Origin: Tenrec ecaudatus
Taxonomy: Eukaryota; Chordata; Mammalia; Afrosoricida; Tenrecidae
Direction of reading: 5' to 3'
Length of the DNA: 64,000 bases
Assembly (NCBI RefSeq): GCF_050624435.1
Contig: NC_134535.1
Span: 124,359,731-124,423,730 of the forward strand
Positions 49,350 through 62,500 of the stretch are shown one piece after another (positions within the stretch are counted from its first letter, which is position 1; each line of letters begins with the position of its first letter). A program made the translations under genes and the position numbers. The notes under the pieces were generated by a model. That model made no database searches. It was not told the origin of the DNA and saw nothing but the letters and a program-made list of their open reading frames with translations.

Positions 49350-49428
49350 AACCTAGAAACTCCCACGGCACAGTTCTACTCTGTCTTCTAGGGTCATCGT
49401 GTGTCCAGTCAATGGCACTTGACTATTG
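49350..49428 (+). repeat. AfroSINE 3' part
   Basis: CCCACGGCACAGTTCTACTC and GTCAATGGCACTTGACTATT. From 49,428 to 50,380 is unique sequence, pyrimidine-rich at 50,100, without a recognised gene. Confidence 0.6.
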
Positions 49429-50379
49429 TGAAGTACCGTGAAACAAGCTATGCTCTTGAAAGGCAACTGAGCCAATGACAGTATATGGTTGTTTCTGTCC
49501 TTCTGTCCATGCTTGCCTTACCCCTCTCCTTTTCTTAGGTGCTGGTCCCTGCCTGCCCTCTGCAGCCTTTCTTTCTCTGAACATCTTGTTCCCATTTCCA
49601 TTGCCCAAAGATCAACCTCCCCTCCTACGACCCCAGGAGAGGCCCCTCCTACTGTCTGGGGAGGCTCTCCTAGTCTCCAGCTAGGCCAGTACAGTTGAGG
49701 TCATTGCTCTCCCTGCCAAACGATTGGCCTGAGTTCAGTTTCTCCATCTGTCTGAGTTTCATGGAAAACATGATTGTTGCCCTAGGCTCTATTCTATGTC
49801 CCGCTTTTACTCTGCTTTGCATCTGCTTTGTTTTGCTGTGTTTTTTTTTCCTGCCCTCTCCCCCACCCCCAGTCTTTGCCTCTCTGTCCCTGATTCTCTA
49901 CCGAAGAGTATCACATCTGTTGTCCAGCCTCTGCCCTCTCATGGTAGAGCAGATGGGAGAAAAAGTAGGTTTTGTATTCAGCTTTGCTCTAGGGAGGAAG
50001 CAGAATCCACTTATCTCAGAGCTGGGGTTTAGTGCTTTGAGGGACAGAGCTGCTTAGGTGGTATTTGCTGGTTCCTTTGTCTGTTGTGACCCCTTCTTCC
50101 CAACTAGTTTCCCTTTCTTCTTTCCTTCCTTCCCCTTTCTTTTTCTTTCTTCCTACTTATAATTTATTAGTATGATCTGCTTTAGCTCCATACTGTTGCC
50201 ATGGTTAGCCATCCAGTCCACCCCTAAGACATGGTGAATCCATGTTACAGGGCAGAGCTTCTCCACAGTGATTTCTTGGCTATCATCTTATGGAAGCAGT
50301 TTGCCAGGCCTTTCTTCCACAGAGATGCTGGTAACTACAAACAGTTTGTGACACCCAAGCTCCATGCTTACTCAAACCC

Positions 50380-50738
50380 CGCTGCTATCGAGGTGATTCT
50401 GATTTATAGAGATTCAACAGAGCAGAGTGGAACGGCTGCTGTAGCTTTTTGAGATGGAAACTCTTTTTTTAAAAATGGTTTTATTGACACATATCACACA
50501 ATTCAATAGTTCAATCATATAAAGAAGAATTGTACAATCACTACCACTAGCAATTTCAGAACACTTTCTTTTTATAGCCCCCACCCCCACCCCACCCCAG
50601 CCATGGTCAAGATGGTAACACTTTATGGGAGTAGACAACCTCATCTTTCTTCCATGGAACAGCTAGTGGTTTCTAGCTGATGACCTTCTGGTTAGCAGTC
50701 CAATGTGTTACCCAATACACCATCCGGGCTCCTTTCTA
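50380..50738 (-). repeat. AfroSINE split by an L1 family B end
   Basis: SINE parts at 50,380-50,455 and 50,605-50,738 (ATGGTAACACTTTATGGGAG, CATCCGGGCTCC) flank a short L1 end (GGTTTTATTGACACATATCA ... ACCCCACCCCAGCC). GAGATGGAAACTCTTT and AAGATGGTAACACTTT look like a diverged TSD. Confidence 0.7.
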
Positions 50739-50739
50739 C

Positions 50740-51265
50740 CAGGTTCCATGGCCACCCCTGTTCTCTAATAATTGAGCTCTTTAGGGAGAAACACAATATA
50801 GCTGAATGGAACTTACAGGTACTTTGATTTTTATACACATGAAGTCAACCATTCCTAAACTTGAGAGTCTCTATAACTCAAGTGGCTCCCTCGGCAGAGG
50901 GGATGCTTTAGTGTTCCAATCCCTAGAGTCACTAGGATCAAAGTCCTTGAAACTTCTGGACCACAGAAAAGATTTTTCACATATTATGAGAAAATAAAGC
51001 AAGCAGCATGAGCTTGGCTTCATTTTTGGTTGGGCTTTAGATAGCACATTGTCTTTAAGATATGAGAACCCAAGCTGGGCAGCATCAGCATACCCAAGGA
51101 TGGAAGCCAGAATAAGACTGACATCCCTTTTAGTGAACCACCTCCACGACTAAAAGACATCTAAAAGGGCTCCACGCCTTTCCAGTTCCCCTTTGAGGTG
51201 GCCAGCCCTCTTCTTGGAAAAACTCAAGTTGTTGTGTTTGCTTGGGCAGGAGAACAAATACGATT
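50740..51265. other. Unique sequence upstream of MFAP5
   Basis: No repeat or exon recognised. Confidence 0.35.

Positions 51266-51267
<2 letters not shown>

Positions 51268-51350
<83 letters not shown>
51268..51350. repeat. (GA)41 microsatellite
   Basis: An uninterrupted AG/GA run of about 82 bases, 1.3 kb before the MFAP5 start codon. Confidence 0.97.
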
Positions 51351-51353
<3 letters not shown>

Positions 51354-51779
51354 TGAATGTGTGGGTCCAAAAAGAGGCAAAGGAGAGACAGGAATCTAAA
51401 GAGATGTGTTGGTATCAAAGAGATGAACATAGAAAAAGAAAGATAAAGCAAGTAAGAAAGGGAGATGGAGGAATGATTCAAATAGCCAGATGGATAGAAA
51501 CAGAGTCTCATGATGTGCAGTGACTACTAAGAATGTGATGGGATTATTTAGGTAAGACAGAACCAAAGGAACAAAGCTGAGGGCTGTGGGCAGATGGAGA
51601 GGGAAAATGGGCCGACTGCAGAAAGACATGCAGGATCTCGGGCCAAGCGTTCTCGGGAGCAGCAGTGTCTCTCAGCACTGTGGTCATAACCTTTGGAATG
51701 AGGGTGTGAGCAAGTGCAACTCCCGTCCCCCTTCTCATTCCCTCCTCATTGTAGCGCTGCACTCTCCTCCTCTCATCTG

Positions 51780-51948
51780 GCTTCTCTCACGCCCTCAAGG
51801 CTTCAGATGAGGCCAAATTTGAAGTCCGTTCCAGGGAGTGTCCCTGTTCGTCTCACACTCCAGCCATAGGAGGAACAGCAGAAGAAGGAGAGAGACAGAT
51901 TCCGCAGCCAAAGAACTTGGTGGATAGAGCAGAGCACCGTGGACAGTG
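51780..51948 (+). promoter_or_regulatory. MFAP5: Candidate MFAP5 promoter/5' UTR exon
   Basis: The human gene has a non-coding first exon. Here repeat-free text ends in CACCGTGGACA followed by GTGAGT, a consensus donor, with a GAAGAAGGAGAGAGACAG 5' UTR-like stretch before it, about 690 bp before the first coding exon. There is no TATA box. Only transcript data could settle this. Confidence 0.25.
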
Positions 51949-52634
51949 AGTTGTTTGATTGTTTAAACCCCCAACTAGATGGAGCAATTGTGGGAGTGGG
52001 GAGAGAGGTTGGAAAGGGGCAAACTCGGTGGGTGCCTTTAGAATGGAGAAATCCCCTCCCAATTATCCATGAAATTCAAAGGACAGGAGACACCAAGAGG
52101 GGCAGAAGATAGAAACCTTAGAGAGATAGAGGGAGGTACTGTATGCATTGGGTTAGGACTAGTAGGAAATGTCCCTGAACTTATAATTTAGTTGACCCCC
52201 TCCATTCCCATGAGATCCCCAGATCCACGAGATTCCAATGAGGAAAGACACCCAGATTGGCGGAGGAGCTAAACAAGCCACAGCTATCAAAAAGGAAAGT
52301 AAGATTAGATATGACGGGTCCAGAGCATTTAGAATCTACAGTATAATATAAAAATTCCTCTGCTTTGGTGCATGAGTAATGAGAGGGAGAAGATGGCAGG
52401 CTGCCCAAGAACAGAACCTAAGAGAGAAATAGATGTTGGGGGAGAGATGAGAATAAAATGAGGAAGTTTGGGTCATCAGGGGAAACCAAATGAACGTCTG
52501 GCAAGACAGAGGGACTGGTTTCCAGCGTGTTCACCCTTGGAACTGAGATGCCATTGTGCTCCCCCACCCACCCACCCCAGCCCCCCACTGCCCTGAGCCT
52601 CATGATCTCTGCTCTGTGCGCTACCCCCTACCAG

Positions 52635-52694
52635 ATATGCTGCCCTTGGGACCCAAGATCTGGCTGTTCCTCGCTGTGCTCACCATCTCCGCTG
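52635..52694 (+). other. MFAP5: MFAP5 first coding exon (signal peptide)
   Basis: Acceptor CTACCCCCTACCAG, then AT and the ATG at 52,637; donor GTGAGT after 52,694. It encodes a short n-region and a hydrophobic core (IWLFLAVLTI) typical of a secretory signal. The ATG just after the acceptor is the first in frame and aligns with the human start. Confidence 0.95.
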
Positions 52695-55600
52695 GTGAGT
52701 GCCTGTGTTTATTCTTTATTCTCACCTAGCCCCTCTCCCCAGGTGGAATGGAAGGAGGTTGATGGGGAATGGACAGAGAATTGCTTGCTATGAAGCTCTA
52801 GAATTGCTATGAAAGAAAAAAAACCGATTTTATGTCCAAGGAGAAAGGGCAGGAATTCAAATTGAGGGGTTCCGACGTGGAGAAAAGGTATCCCAAGAGA
52901 TCTGAAGGGCAAGGGAAATGAAGATGCCCACAAGGGCATTAGCCGAAGATGTGCCACACACATAAATGCCCAAGTCAACCAATGCCTACACACACAGAAG
53001 CCACCTAATGAGAAACAGTACTCAAGTTAAACTCTGCAGGGAAATAGTCAGTATATATACAATCATGCCTCATGATTGCACCCACCCACCCACCCACACA
53101 CACACTCACATTCATATCTACAAACGACACAGGCCACACCTACACACAAAAGGAAATCGATCTTTACAGATTCATGGACACTTCTTAGGAGATTGGCCAC
53201 GGAAAGTCAACGACATACTTGAAAGCAGCCCTACTGTGTTATTTTTTTCTTGTTGCCTGATACAGAATGTAAGAAAATTGCGCCTCTCCTCGTTCAGTAG
53301 TGTAGGTGGGGGGAGGGCAGTGGGAATGGCAGGTCAGTGCACACCAGAAAGGCTGTGTGGCCTCTCCGTGAAGCACTTGGCTCTTTCAGGTCTGGAATGT
53401 GGGCACGAGGGGATCTGGGGCCAGGGCAGAACAGAGCCGGGCTTTGTTCTCAGGAACTTTTGGTCTTACTGTAATGTTTCCACTCCACCCAGGTTTGTGT
53501 GGAGCGCTAAAGATCGGAGTAAGGAGGCATTGACTTGTATAGGAGTAAAAACACAAAGCAAAGCTAGTTCCCCATCATTTCCTTTTTCGCGCCGGTTGTC
53601 TAGCTCTGGACTCATGCCCCCCTTTTCTGCTTCCTTTGACACAGAATGGATAACCCTGGGGGTCAATGGTCAGCGAGGCGGTAAGTGAACCCTTGTAGCT
53701 GGCTTCTGATGGGGTTCTTATTAGGCTATTGTGAGGGAAGGCTCAGTAGGAAAGAACCCATCATTGGCTGAGAGCCACACTGCCATCCCGTGGGACACAG
53801 CATTGGCCACACCAGTGTCCACAGCTCTGCTGTTGGAATTTGCTGTCAAGTCAGTTCTGACTCGAGGTGATCCCGTGTGCAGCGGGGTGCTGCATTCCCA
53901 ACAGGAGGCTGTTTTCAACTGTGGGACCTTTCAGAAGCAGGTCATGAAGACGCTCGCTTCTCTCTTCCGATTTATCTTTGAGTTCAAACTGCCAAGCTTA
54001 CAGCAAGCCAGTAAGCACTCAACTGTCTGCGCCACCAAATTAATAAAACCTTCTTGTCTTAAAAATATATATCTAGATATATAGAGATGACTAACATACC
54101 CTTTCAAGACCTCCTTTTCTGCCCATCTGTTGCTTCTACGCCCCCTCGGGACATCTCTTATCTCACTCACAAAATGCCCATTTATCTCTACGTTAAGGAT
54201 TTTTCTATCCACGTAGCATAGAAGAAACTAAAATGTCAAGGCAGGGTCAGAAGTCCTCTCAGTACGGCAGTAGAATTGGGGGCACCCCTGTACTGCGCAG
54301 AAGCCAAAGGTTTTGGCTCTCAAAGGCCCGCTTGAGGACAACTCTGGCCACCAACTCCTCCCACTTTGAAGGCATTCAACATGGTTACAACGTACCTCAT
54401 GCTCATCTCAACTGATCAGAGTTCGAGGACAGAGCACTGTGGTTTGTAATTCATTAATGGGCCGTAACATCAATTGAGGGGGTCACAAGGGACAGGTTAT
54501 TTCATAGGTTAAAAAAGACTAACACAGAAAGATCAGAGTACATTGCAGGTACACCGCCATAGCGAAATACTATGTTATAAAATGGCTTAAGCATCCGACT
54601 CCTAGCAGGGAAGTTGGCAATGCAAACGCATGCAGAGGGCACAGGCTTGCAAACCCGACATTGCACAGTTGTGCTTGGAGCTGCCATGGGTCAAAATCGA
54701 CTTTAGTGGTAACCAACAACAGCATCCTGGATCACCACATAGTATGTGTTCCTTCCTGAGAAGGCTCTGACATGGATGATAAAATATAGAAATAACAGCT
54801 TCCCCCCAACTCCCCTTTCTGGTTGGCAAAGATGTCTGATCTTCTGAGTTTCTGAGCCTAAATCACATTTTAGCACTTAGCAAAGCAAAACAAAAACATC
54901 ATCTCTCCGCTGGTTGAGGTCCAGTCTGATTTAAGGTATTGGGATGCCTTCTAATAGAAATATTATAAGACCGGAAGAACGCATTTTCTTAAGGTTTCTT
55001 TTCAGAGGGTATTTGTGAATCCTGTTTATATGGCGATGGTGCTTAAAACGGTGGATGAACTGAAGCATAGGCAGTACACTGTCCTGAAATTTCTAGGGGA
55101 CAGGTCAGCCACAGCATCTGACCTCCTGTCGAACTTGGCTTTACTTCTCTGTGTGCAGGACAGGAAAAGTAGCAGTTCTACTCTGATACACTCAGGTTAC
55201 ACCCTAGAGAGTCTTCACCCCTCTGGAACCATTCGAGTCAGTAAAACAAAAACAAACAAACACACACAACTCACTCAGAGATCCAATAGGTCAGGGTGGA
55301 ATTGCTCCTGTGGGATTCCAAGACTGTAACTCTTTAGGAGAGTGGAAAGACCCAGTTGTTTTCAAATATCTGGTGGGATTAGAACAGCACTGAATGCTAT
55401 CTATCAAAATTTTCTCTGAAAGAAAAAACTTACATAGAGGGTTAAAGAGAAAGAGATTCTTTGGTACCAGCTGATGAATTTCCATTTGGGAAAGAAAAAA
55501 GGGAGGGGATAGTGGTAAAGCCAGCGGGAGGAATTTCTATGAAAGGCTATATTTACATTTGACCTCTCCTACATTTATCAAAAACCCCAACCTACTTTAT

Positions 55601-58600
55601 AAAAAATATTTATTCTATGGATTTAAATCTGGCATCCAGAACCTAAAGTTTTAACTACAGAAAGTCAAAGTTAACTACCATATGTGAATCTACTGACACC
55701 TAGTGGGCAATATGTGTGCAGTGTACACCGAAGGATAAACTATCAGTTAAATATTTAAATGCAAACATTGCTTTGTTACGTTGTTTTAAAGTGGAGACTT
55801 TCTTTTAAAAAAATCATTTTATTGGGGGCTCATACAGCTTTTATCACAATACATACATGAATCCATTGTGTCAAGCACACTTGTATATTTGTTGCCATCA
55901 TCATTTTAAAAACATTTTCTTTCTACTTGAGCCCTTGGTATCAGCTCATTTTTCCCCATCCCTTCCCATCCCTCCCCCTCCCTCCATTCCTCCCTCACCC
56001 TTGATAATTTATAAATTATTATATTTTCATGGCTTACACTGTCCGGTGTCTAGTGGAGAGTTTCTTAATGATATGTTTTATTATTATTAGCAGCAGCTTC
56101 AGATACAGTTCTATTTATTTATATTAGTAGACTTTATCTTAAGACCTGGACCATTTTTTAAAATTCTTCCTGACTCTTCTTTTCAATGATTCAACTCTAA
56201 GGGACCCTCCCTTGGCATTAGCAGGAGGCCCTTTCTTCATTGGACCCCACACTGAGCACAGATGACCATCAACACCACTTTTGGTAAACTCTGTATGTAA
56301 GCAGGTCACAATAGTCACACCCAATTATATTAAAACCGTGATGTATTTTGTATAGAAATGGTTCATCTTCAATAAGTATTGTAAAAAAAGGTTATCACTC
56401 CATTGTATTTATTAGCAACCTATATGACTTTGGATAAATTATCTATCTTCCTGTTGCTATTTTATCATTTGGAGAATGTTGGCACAGGGGGTTAAACATT
56501 GGGCTGCTATCTTCAAGGTTGGTGGTTCAAATCCACAATCTGCTCCAAGGGAGAATTATGAAGCTGTTTACTCTGGTAAATGAAGCCCTAGGGAGCAGGA
56601 CTACTCTGTCTGTCCTTGTAAGATTTTTATGAGATGGAATCTACTCAATGGCAGTGCATTTGAGATTTGGGGATGGTGGTGGTGAGAGAGTTATCATCTA
56701 CCAAAATGAGGGTCTCATGAGCATTAAGAACCCTGGTGGTGTCATGGTTCGAAACCACTAGCTACTCTGCAGGACAGACAATGACACAGCTTTCTACCTC
56801 CATAAGGAGCTGCAGTCTTGGGAACCCACAGGGGCAGTTCTACCCTGTCCTCTAGGTTCTTAGGAGTCCGAATCGAGTGAATGACTGTGATGGGTAAACG
56901 AGCATGAAAGCCGTCCCTGGGTAGTACAACAGTGAAGCACTTGCCTCCTAGCTCAAAAGCTGGTGGTGAAAATGCATTTAGAGCAGCTCGGAATGCAGGA
57001 CGAGCGGTCTGTGCTTCTGAAAGTTGACTGCCTTGAAAACCACCATGGATTGGAAATGACTCAACATCAACTGGCTTGTTTGTTTTGATGAGGATTTAAT
57101 CCGTTAATATATGTAAAGTACTTTCAACAGCATCTAACACACACCCCAGACCAAATCAAAGCAAACAAAACTTTCCTGCTATGGAGTTGATTCTGACTCT
57201 TACTGACCCTGTAGGACAGAGTGGTACCCACTGACTCCTGTGCTGTGGGTTTCCAATACTGTGTTTTATGGGAGTTAGAAAGCCTTGTCTTTTTTTTTTT
57301 TTTAAAGCCTCATCTTTCACCCTTGGAGCAGCTGTTGGTTTAGAACTGCTGACCTTGAGATTCACAGCCCAATAACCACCAGGGCTTCTCATCTGACATG
57401 GTGTAACTCCAAATTAACTATTTGCATAACTATTGGTTAGCATAATGATAAAACATGTTTACTAACAATTACATCAGATTAGCTCCAATAATATAAAGAA
57501 AATCACCATTAATTGTCAAGTTCTCACGAGAGAAGAGAGCCTTGCACTTCTACAGTCTAATGCTTAGCCAAATTGAGAAAGAGAGCAACGTCTGCTGAAT
57601 GGGAATGTGGTTTATTCAGTCCTCTAGATCCAGGAAGACACTGGAAGTCAAAGAAAAAGGATACTGTTTGCTAGGCTTGAATATCATCACGGAAGCAGAA
57701 AAGTCCAGGGTCTGGGTAACCGGGGAAAGAGCTGCGATTGGGAAAGCAAGGATTGGGAAGAACAATGGCAGGATACCTGCTAGGTATTGGGTGCTGTGCT
57801 AGACAGTGGACATCGCTGGGTGTGCAAAAGTGGAGGAGGATGTTCAGATTGTGTTCTCTGCTGCTCGTTTCAGATGATGTGACCCAAATGACTGTAGAAT
57901 CATTCACAGAAGATCCAAGTAAGCATTTAAAACTCTCTCTCTCTTTTAAATTAGAAGGATTGGGGTTAGGGATGAAATCAATATAAAGAAAAATAAAAGT
58001 GGAAAAGAGGTTAGTGGACACTGTGAGGTCACACACCAACTCTGCAAACATGTCCAACCTTGTTATCTCATCCATGCCTTTCTGTGGTGCTGTTAGTTGC
58101 CTTCAAGGCAGTGCCTGACTTCTGGCCACTTATGCTGCCCAGACTTTTACCACACCCAGGATCAGTTGGGGATCCGAGCGTTGTGATTCCTGGGGTGTTA
58201 GAGGCTGATTTTTACAAATAGATAACCAGGCCTTTATTCCTAGTCTGTCTACGTCTGGAAGCACTACTGAAATCTGTGCATCATCATAGCAATAAGCAAG
58301 CCTTAACTGACAGACAGGCTGTGGCTGTGTATAAAATGCATTGACCACGTCTTGAACCTGAGTCATGATAGTGCCTTATATTTGCCCAGGAATCCACATT
58401 CTTTCATTTCAATTTTTGTTGTTGCTCTGCGGATCATCATCATAATCATTACCATCACTTTATTTTGCTTTCATTTTTGTTCATTCTTTTTTAATTAAAT
58501 GTACGCTCAAATTATTTTATTTTAAATTATTATTTTTTTCTTGGTCATTTTATTGAGGAGCTCTTACAGCTCTTATCACAATCCATACATCCATTGTTTC

Positions 58601-59529
58601 AAGCACCTTTGTACCTATGTTTATGTGTACATCATTCTTTTCCAAACATTTTCTTTCTGCTTGAGCCCTTGGTATCAGCTCCTCATTTTTTCCCCCTCCC
58701 TCCCCAGCTTCCATTTTCTATTTGTGTTTTTCATTCTCTGTTTTGTATCTCTGCAGATCTGGTCAATGATCCTGCTACAGATGAAACAGGTGAGTTTTCC
58801 AGCCACTCTAAAGAAAAAGCATGATTCTTACTGCTATTCACCATATCGATTCCAGCTCTGTAATTAATCCTCTATTTTTCTCTCTGGGAAAGTGATCAAT
58901 GGCTTGTGGGAGTGTTGTCAGCGGCAGTGGGATTAAAAGACAGAGGAACCTTCTAGCCCTCTAACGAGAGTGAACAAGTGGGTGGATTAATAACTAAAAT
59001 AGGTCCAGGATAAGGTGGACTTTCAAAAATATCTGTCAATCAGACCACGATTCCGCAATAAATATTCACAATGACGTCAGTCAATTTTACTTTCTCTGGA
59101 ATAACACACAAACCTAGCCACAGTCTCGATCCTTGTCCTGAATGTCTCCATTCCCCCCTTCCCTTCTCTGCCTCCCTCCTTTGCCCTCCCAATACAAAGT
59201 CCTCCTCACACCCGCTGTTTTGTGCCTTTCCAGTGCTGGCTGATATCGGACCTTCCACAGATGACCTGGGTGAGTTCAGATCTGGGGTCCTGGGGCCACC
59301 AGGGCCATGCTGGGCTTTCCCAGATCCCATACGGACGGCCGTGTTGTTGGTGAAGGATCTTAAAGGAAACAGGGTCACCGCTTACGTACGTGGCACATTC
59401 TGCCTACAGTTCGATTCAAAGCAACGAACATTTTGAGTTCTCAAATGCAGGTATTAGAGATACAAACTATTAAGACATGCTCTTTCTCTCTAAAATCCCA
59501 AGACTTTGGGTGGAATAAAGGGGAGACAA

Positions 59530-59561
<32 letters not shown>

Positions 59562-62500
59562 TTATACTTGGAAGATCAAGGAAACGTCTCTAAAATCTTG
59601 AAAGCATGGGACGAAGGTAGGCAGGCACCCAAGGAAAGGACAGGCTTTCCAACTAGAAAGAGAGTGTTCAAAGATGTGAAAGTAAATGAAGCTTGGCAGA
59701 TCAGAAAACCAGATAGCAATGACTCTGATAGACATGATAAGGAACGAGTTGGGGGGGGGGGCATCTTATAAAAAGTCAAGAAAAGGTTTACACACTGGGA
59801 AAAGCCCTCTTTGATGTTCACCAGGAGTGAGAGGAAAAGAGGACAAATAGCCGACATGCTATTAGACATGTGTGACCTGGGTGAAGGGAAAGGAAATGTA
59901 CAGGAAGAGGAGGTTGGTGCAATGAGACTGAGGCCAAGGGAGACACTGAAAGGTGCATCCAAGGCAGCAAACGTAACTGCGATTACACACAGTGCCCTCT
60001 GATAACTAATAATAAATATGTAAAATGTAAAAGCGGATTGAGTGTGGGTAGCAGGTAGGAGAGGTTTGGCAGAGGTATTTCTACATATGTGTTTTTGTTG
60101 GCTTGCGGAATGCCCATGTACACAGCAGAGCACAGAGGGAGTAAAGTTAGGGAAATTTAGCCATAATCAGACGCGAGGGGAATGAGTCGCTAGGCTTGGG
60201 GGTTTAGGACAGTCCCAGGGAAATCTAAGTCAATGGGCATAACGTAGTCCACAAGGACGATGCTCTAGTTCGTTCTTGCTTAGGTGAGTAAGACTGGGAA
60301 TTCAAACACTTGTGGTTGGTGATCGCTCCCTCTCTGGAGCAAAGGGCAGTGAAGAAAACACCTTACATTTGTGCAAGTGGAACACGCTAACCCACAGCCC
60401 CCACTAGCCCGAGACCAGAAGAACTGGATGGCACCTGGCTACTACTACCTAAGCCTCTGAAGGGGATCACAATGTGAGGTCCTAGAGTCAAATATATAGA
60501 ACGCAATGCAAAGTCATGAAAAAGACTTGACGTACTGATCTGATAAAGTCTGGTAGAATTCCTGAGGCTACGTACGACCCTCAGACACTATTCAAGTGGG
60601 AAACTGAACCCCGTCTCCCACTTTCAACCCAACGACAGACAGGCTTATACACTGGTGAGGAAGGTGCTTCTCAGAACAGTCAACATACAGCACCCAATGG
60701 CAGCATTTACCCCAAAACAAAGCTTAGAAAACAGGAAGGAGCAAGGGAGAAGGACGTATGGCATTGGCGAGCCCAGGGAAGAAGCTGGACGAGTGTCGGT
60801 GCCATGACGGGATTGGCATGGAACAAAAAGTGTATCAGTTATTGCACAGAAAAAATATTTTGTTCTATAAACTTTCACCCAAACCACAATAAAAAAACCA
60901 ACCAAACACTGCTGTCAAGTCAATTCAGACTCACGGTGACCCTTTAAGACAGAGTAGAACTGGCCCTGTGGGCTTCTGAGACTAAATCTTTACAGGACTA
61001 GAAAGTCTCATTTTTCTACCGAGGAGCAGCTGGTTGGTTTGAACTGCTGATCTTGTGGTGAGCAGCCCAGCTGCCACCAGTGCTCCTCAAACCACAGTAA
61101 AATGTTTGTTGTCTTTGTTTTTTTTTTAAGGCAGTAACACAGGAAGTTGACGCTTGACTATAGAGTTCAGGCCAGATGCTTCAGCTTCAAATAACCAGAT
61201 ACCCGCAGGCATGTCATTTAGCGTGTGTATGCACGGGCTTGTGCAGGAGGGAGTTTCAAAAGGAAAATGAGATGACGAGATCATGGGATTTTTCCACGGA
61301 CATTTTGAAACTCCCCTCGTAGGTCTGTGCATGCTTACTACGGGGGAGGACTACAGGCTTACAAAATAAAGACCTTGTATGAGGTATGCCACACACCTTT
61401 GCTCTTTAAGATTTGTTAAAAAGAAGACTTCCACATTGACAACAGCAAAGAGTAGGCGAACGTGAGAAAGTAGCAGAGCAGAGAAATGCTCCATAATTTT
61501 AACCAATATTTACTGGAAGTCTGTGATGTATCAGGTGCCAGAGATCGAAGGATGAAAAGAAACAAAGAAAAACTTACTTTCTCCCACTAGTTATCTTCTG
61601 CACAGTAGGGAAGCGAGCAGCTCACTTGATCCAGGAACTCAAAGTGTCACAAGCAAACGAAGTGGTGAAAGCTCAGAAAGAGGCTTCAACTATATTCAGC
61701 GGTGGAGGTTAAGAAAGGTCACATTTCCTGGAGGTCGTATGGGTTTCCTGGGAGACACGAATAAGGTAAAAAGAAGAGGGAAGACATTTTCAGGTGAAGA
61801 GAATAGGCTTAGGACAGACACGAGGTCAAGTGGAAAGGAGCTGATTTTAATCAGCTTTGTGAATTGGAAAGATCACTCCCAGTGGCAATGTCGAGGATGC
61901 ATTTGACCTGGATGGGCCTTGAACCAGGAAAACTAGTGAAAAATGAATGCAGCAGTTCCAATAAGAGGTAGTGAGGATTGAGCATGGGCTGCAAAGAGAA
62001 AGGAATTATTGAGATGATACCCCGGGGGTGGCTATTGGGTCAATGTTTCTATTTGCTGAAAAATACCTTGAATTAGTGAAGGGAACAATGAGATGGAAGT
62101 TGTGCATCCAGTTTCAGATAGGGTCAATTTGAAGGAGCTTTGACAAATCCCAGAACTCTACCATTAAAGGGGAGTTGGATGTATAGGTCTGGAGTTGAGG
62201 AGCGATCTGGACTAGAAATATAGATTTGTGAATTCTCCCTGTAACAACCTGTAATTTACATTATGGGCTAGATGAGAGCACCGAGCATACTTCCTGGGGT
62301 CCCCTTACTGTTTCTATAGCAACCCTTGACTAGTGGATCCCTACCACACTCCCCTAAGCCCTCCTTGTCATAGTCTCCATGCTGAGAAATACGTTCATAT
62401 TGACCTGGCCCCTAGCTGATGTTTGGCAATGGTTGTTCGTCTTTCACGAGTCTAGCTACTTTTATCAAAGAACCCTGGTGAAGTGTCTCATCTACAGAGA

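Noticed and set aside
51193-51523. Frames with long (ER)n and (SL)n runs
   Set aside because: Translations of the GA microsatellite.
52966-53688. 240-codon + frame next to the first MFAP5 exons
   Set aside because: It contains a real exon (53,645-53,680) only in part and in the same stretch as an intron with a CACC/CA repeat; no domain and no splice support.
59576-60133. 185-codon minus frame in an MFAP5 intron
   Set aside because: Low-complexity Ser/Leu/Phe composition, no recognisable domain, antisense to an intron.
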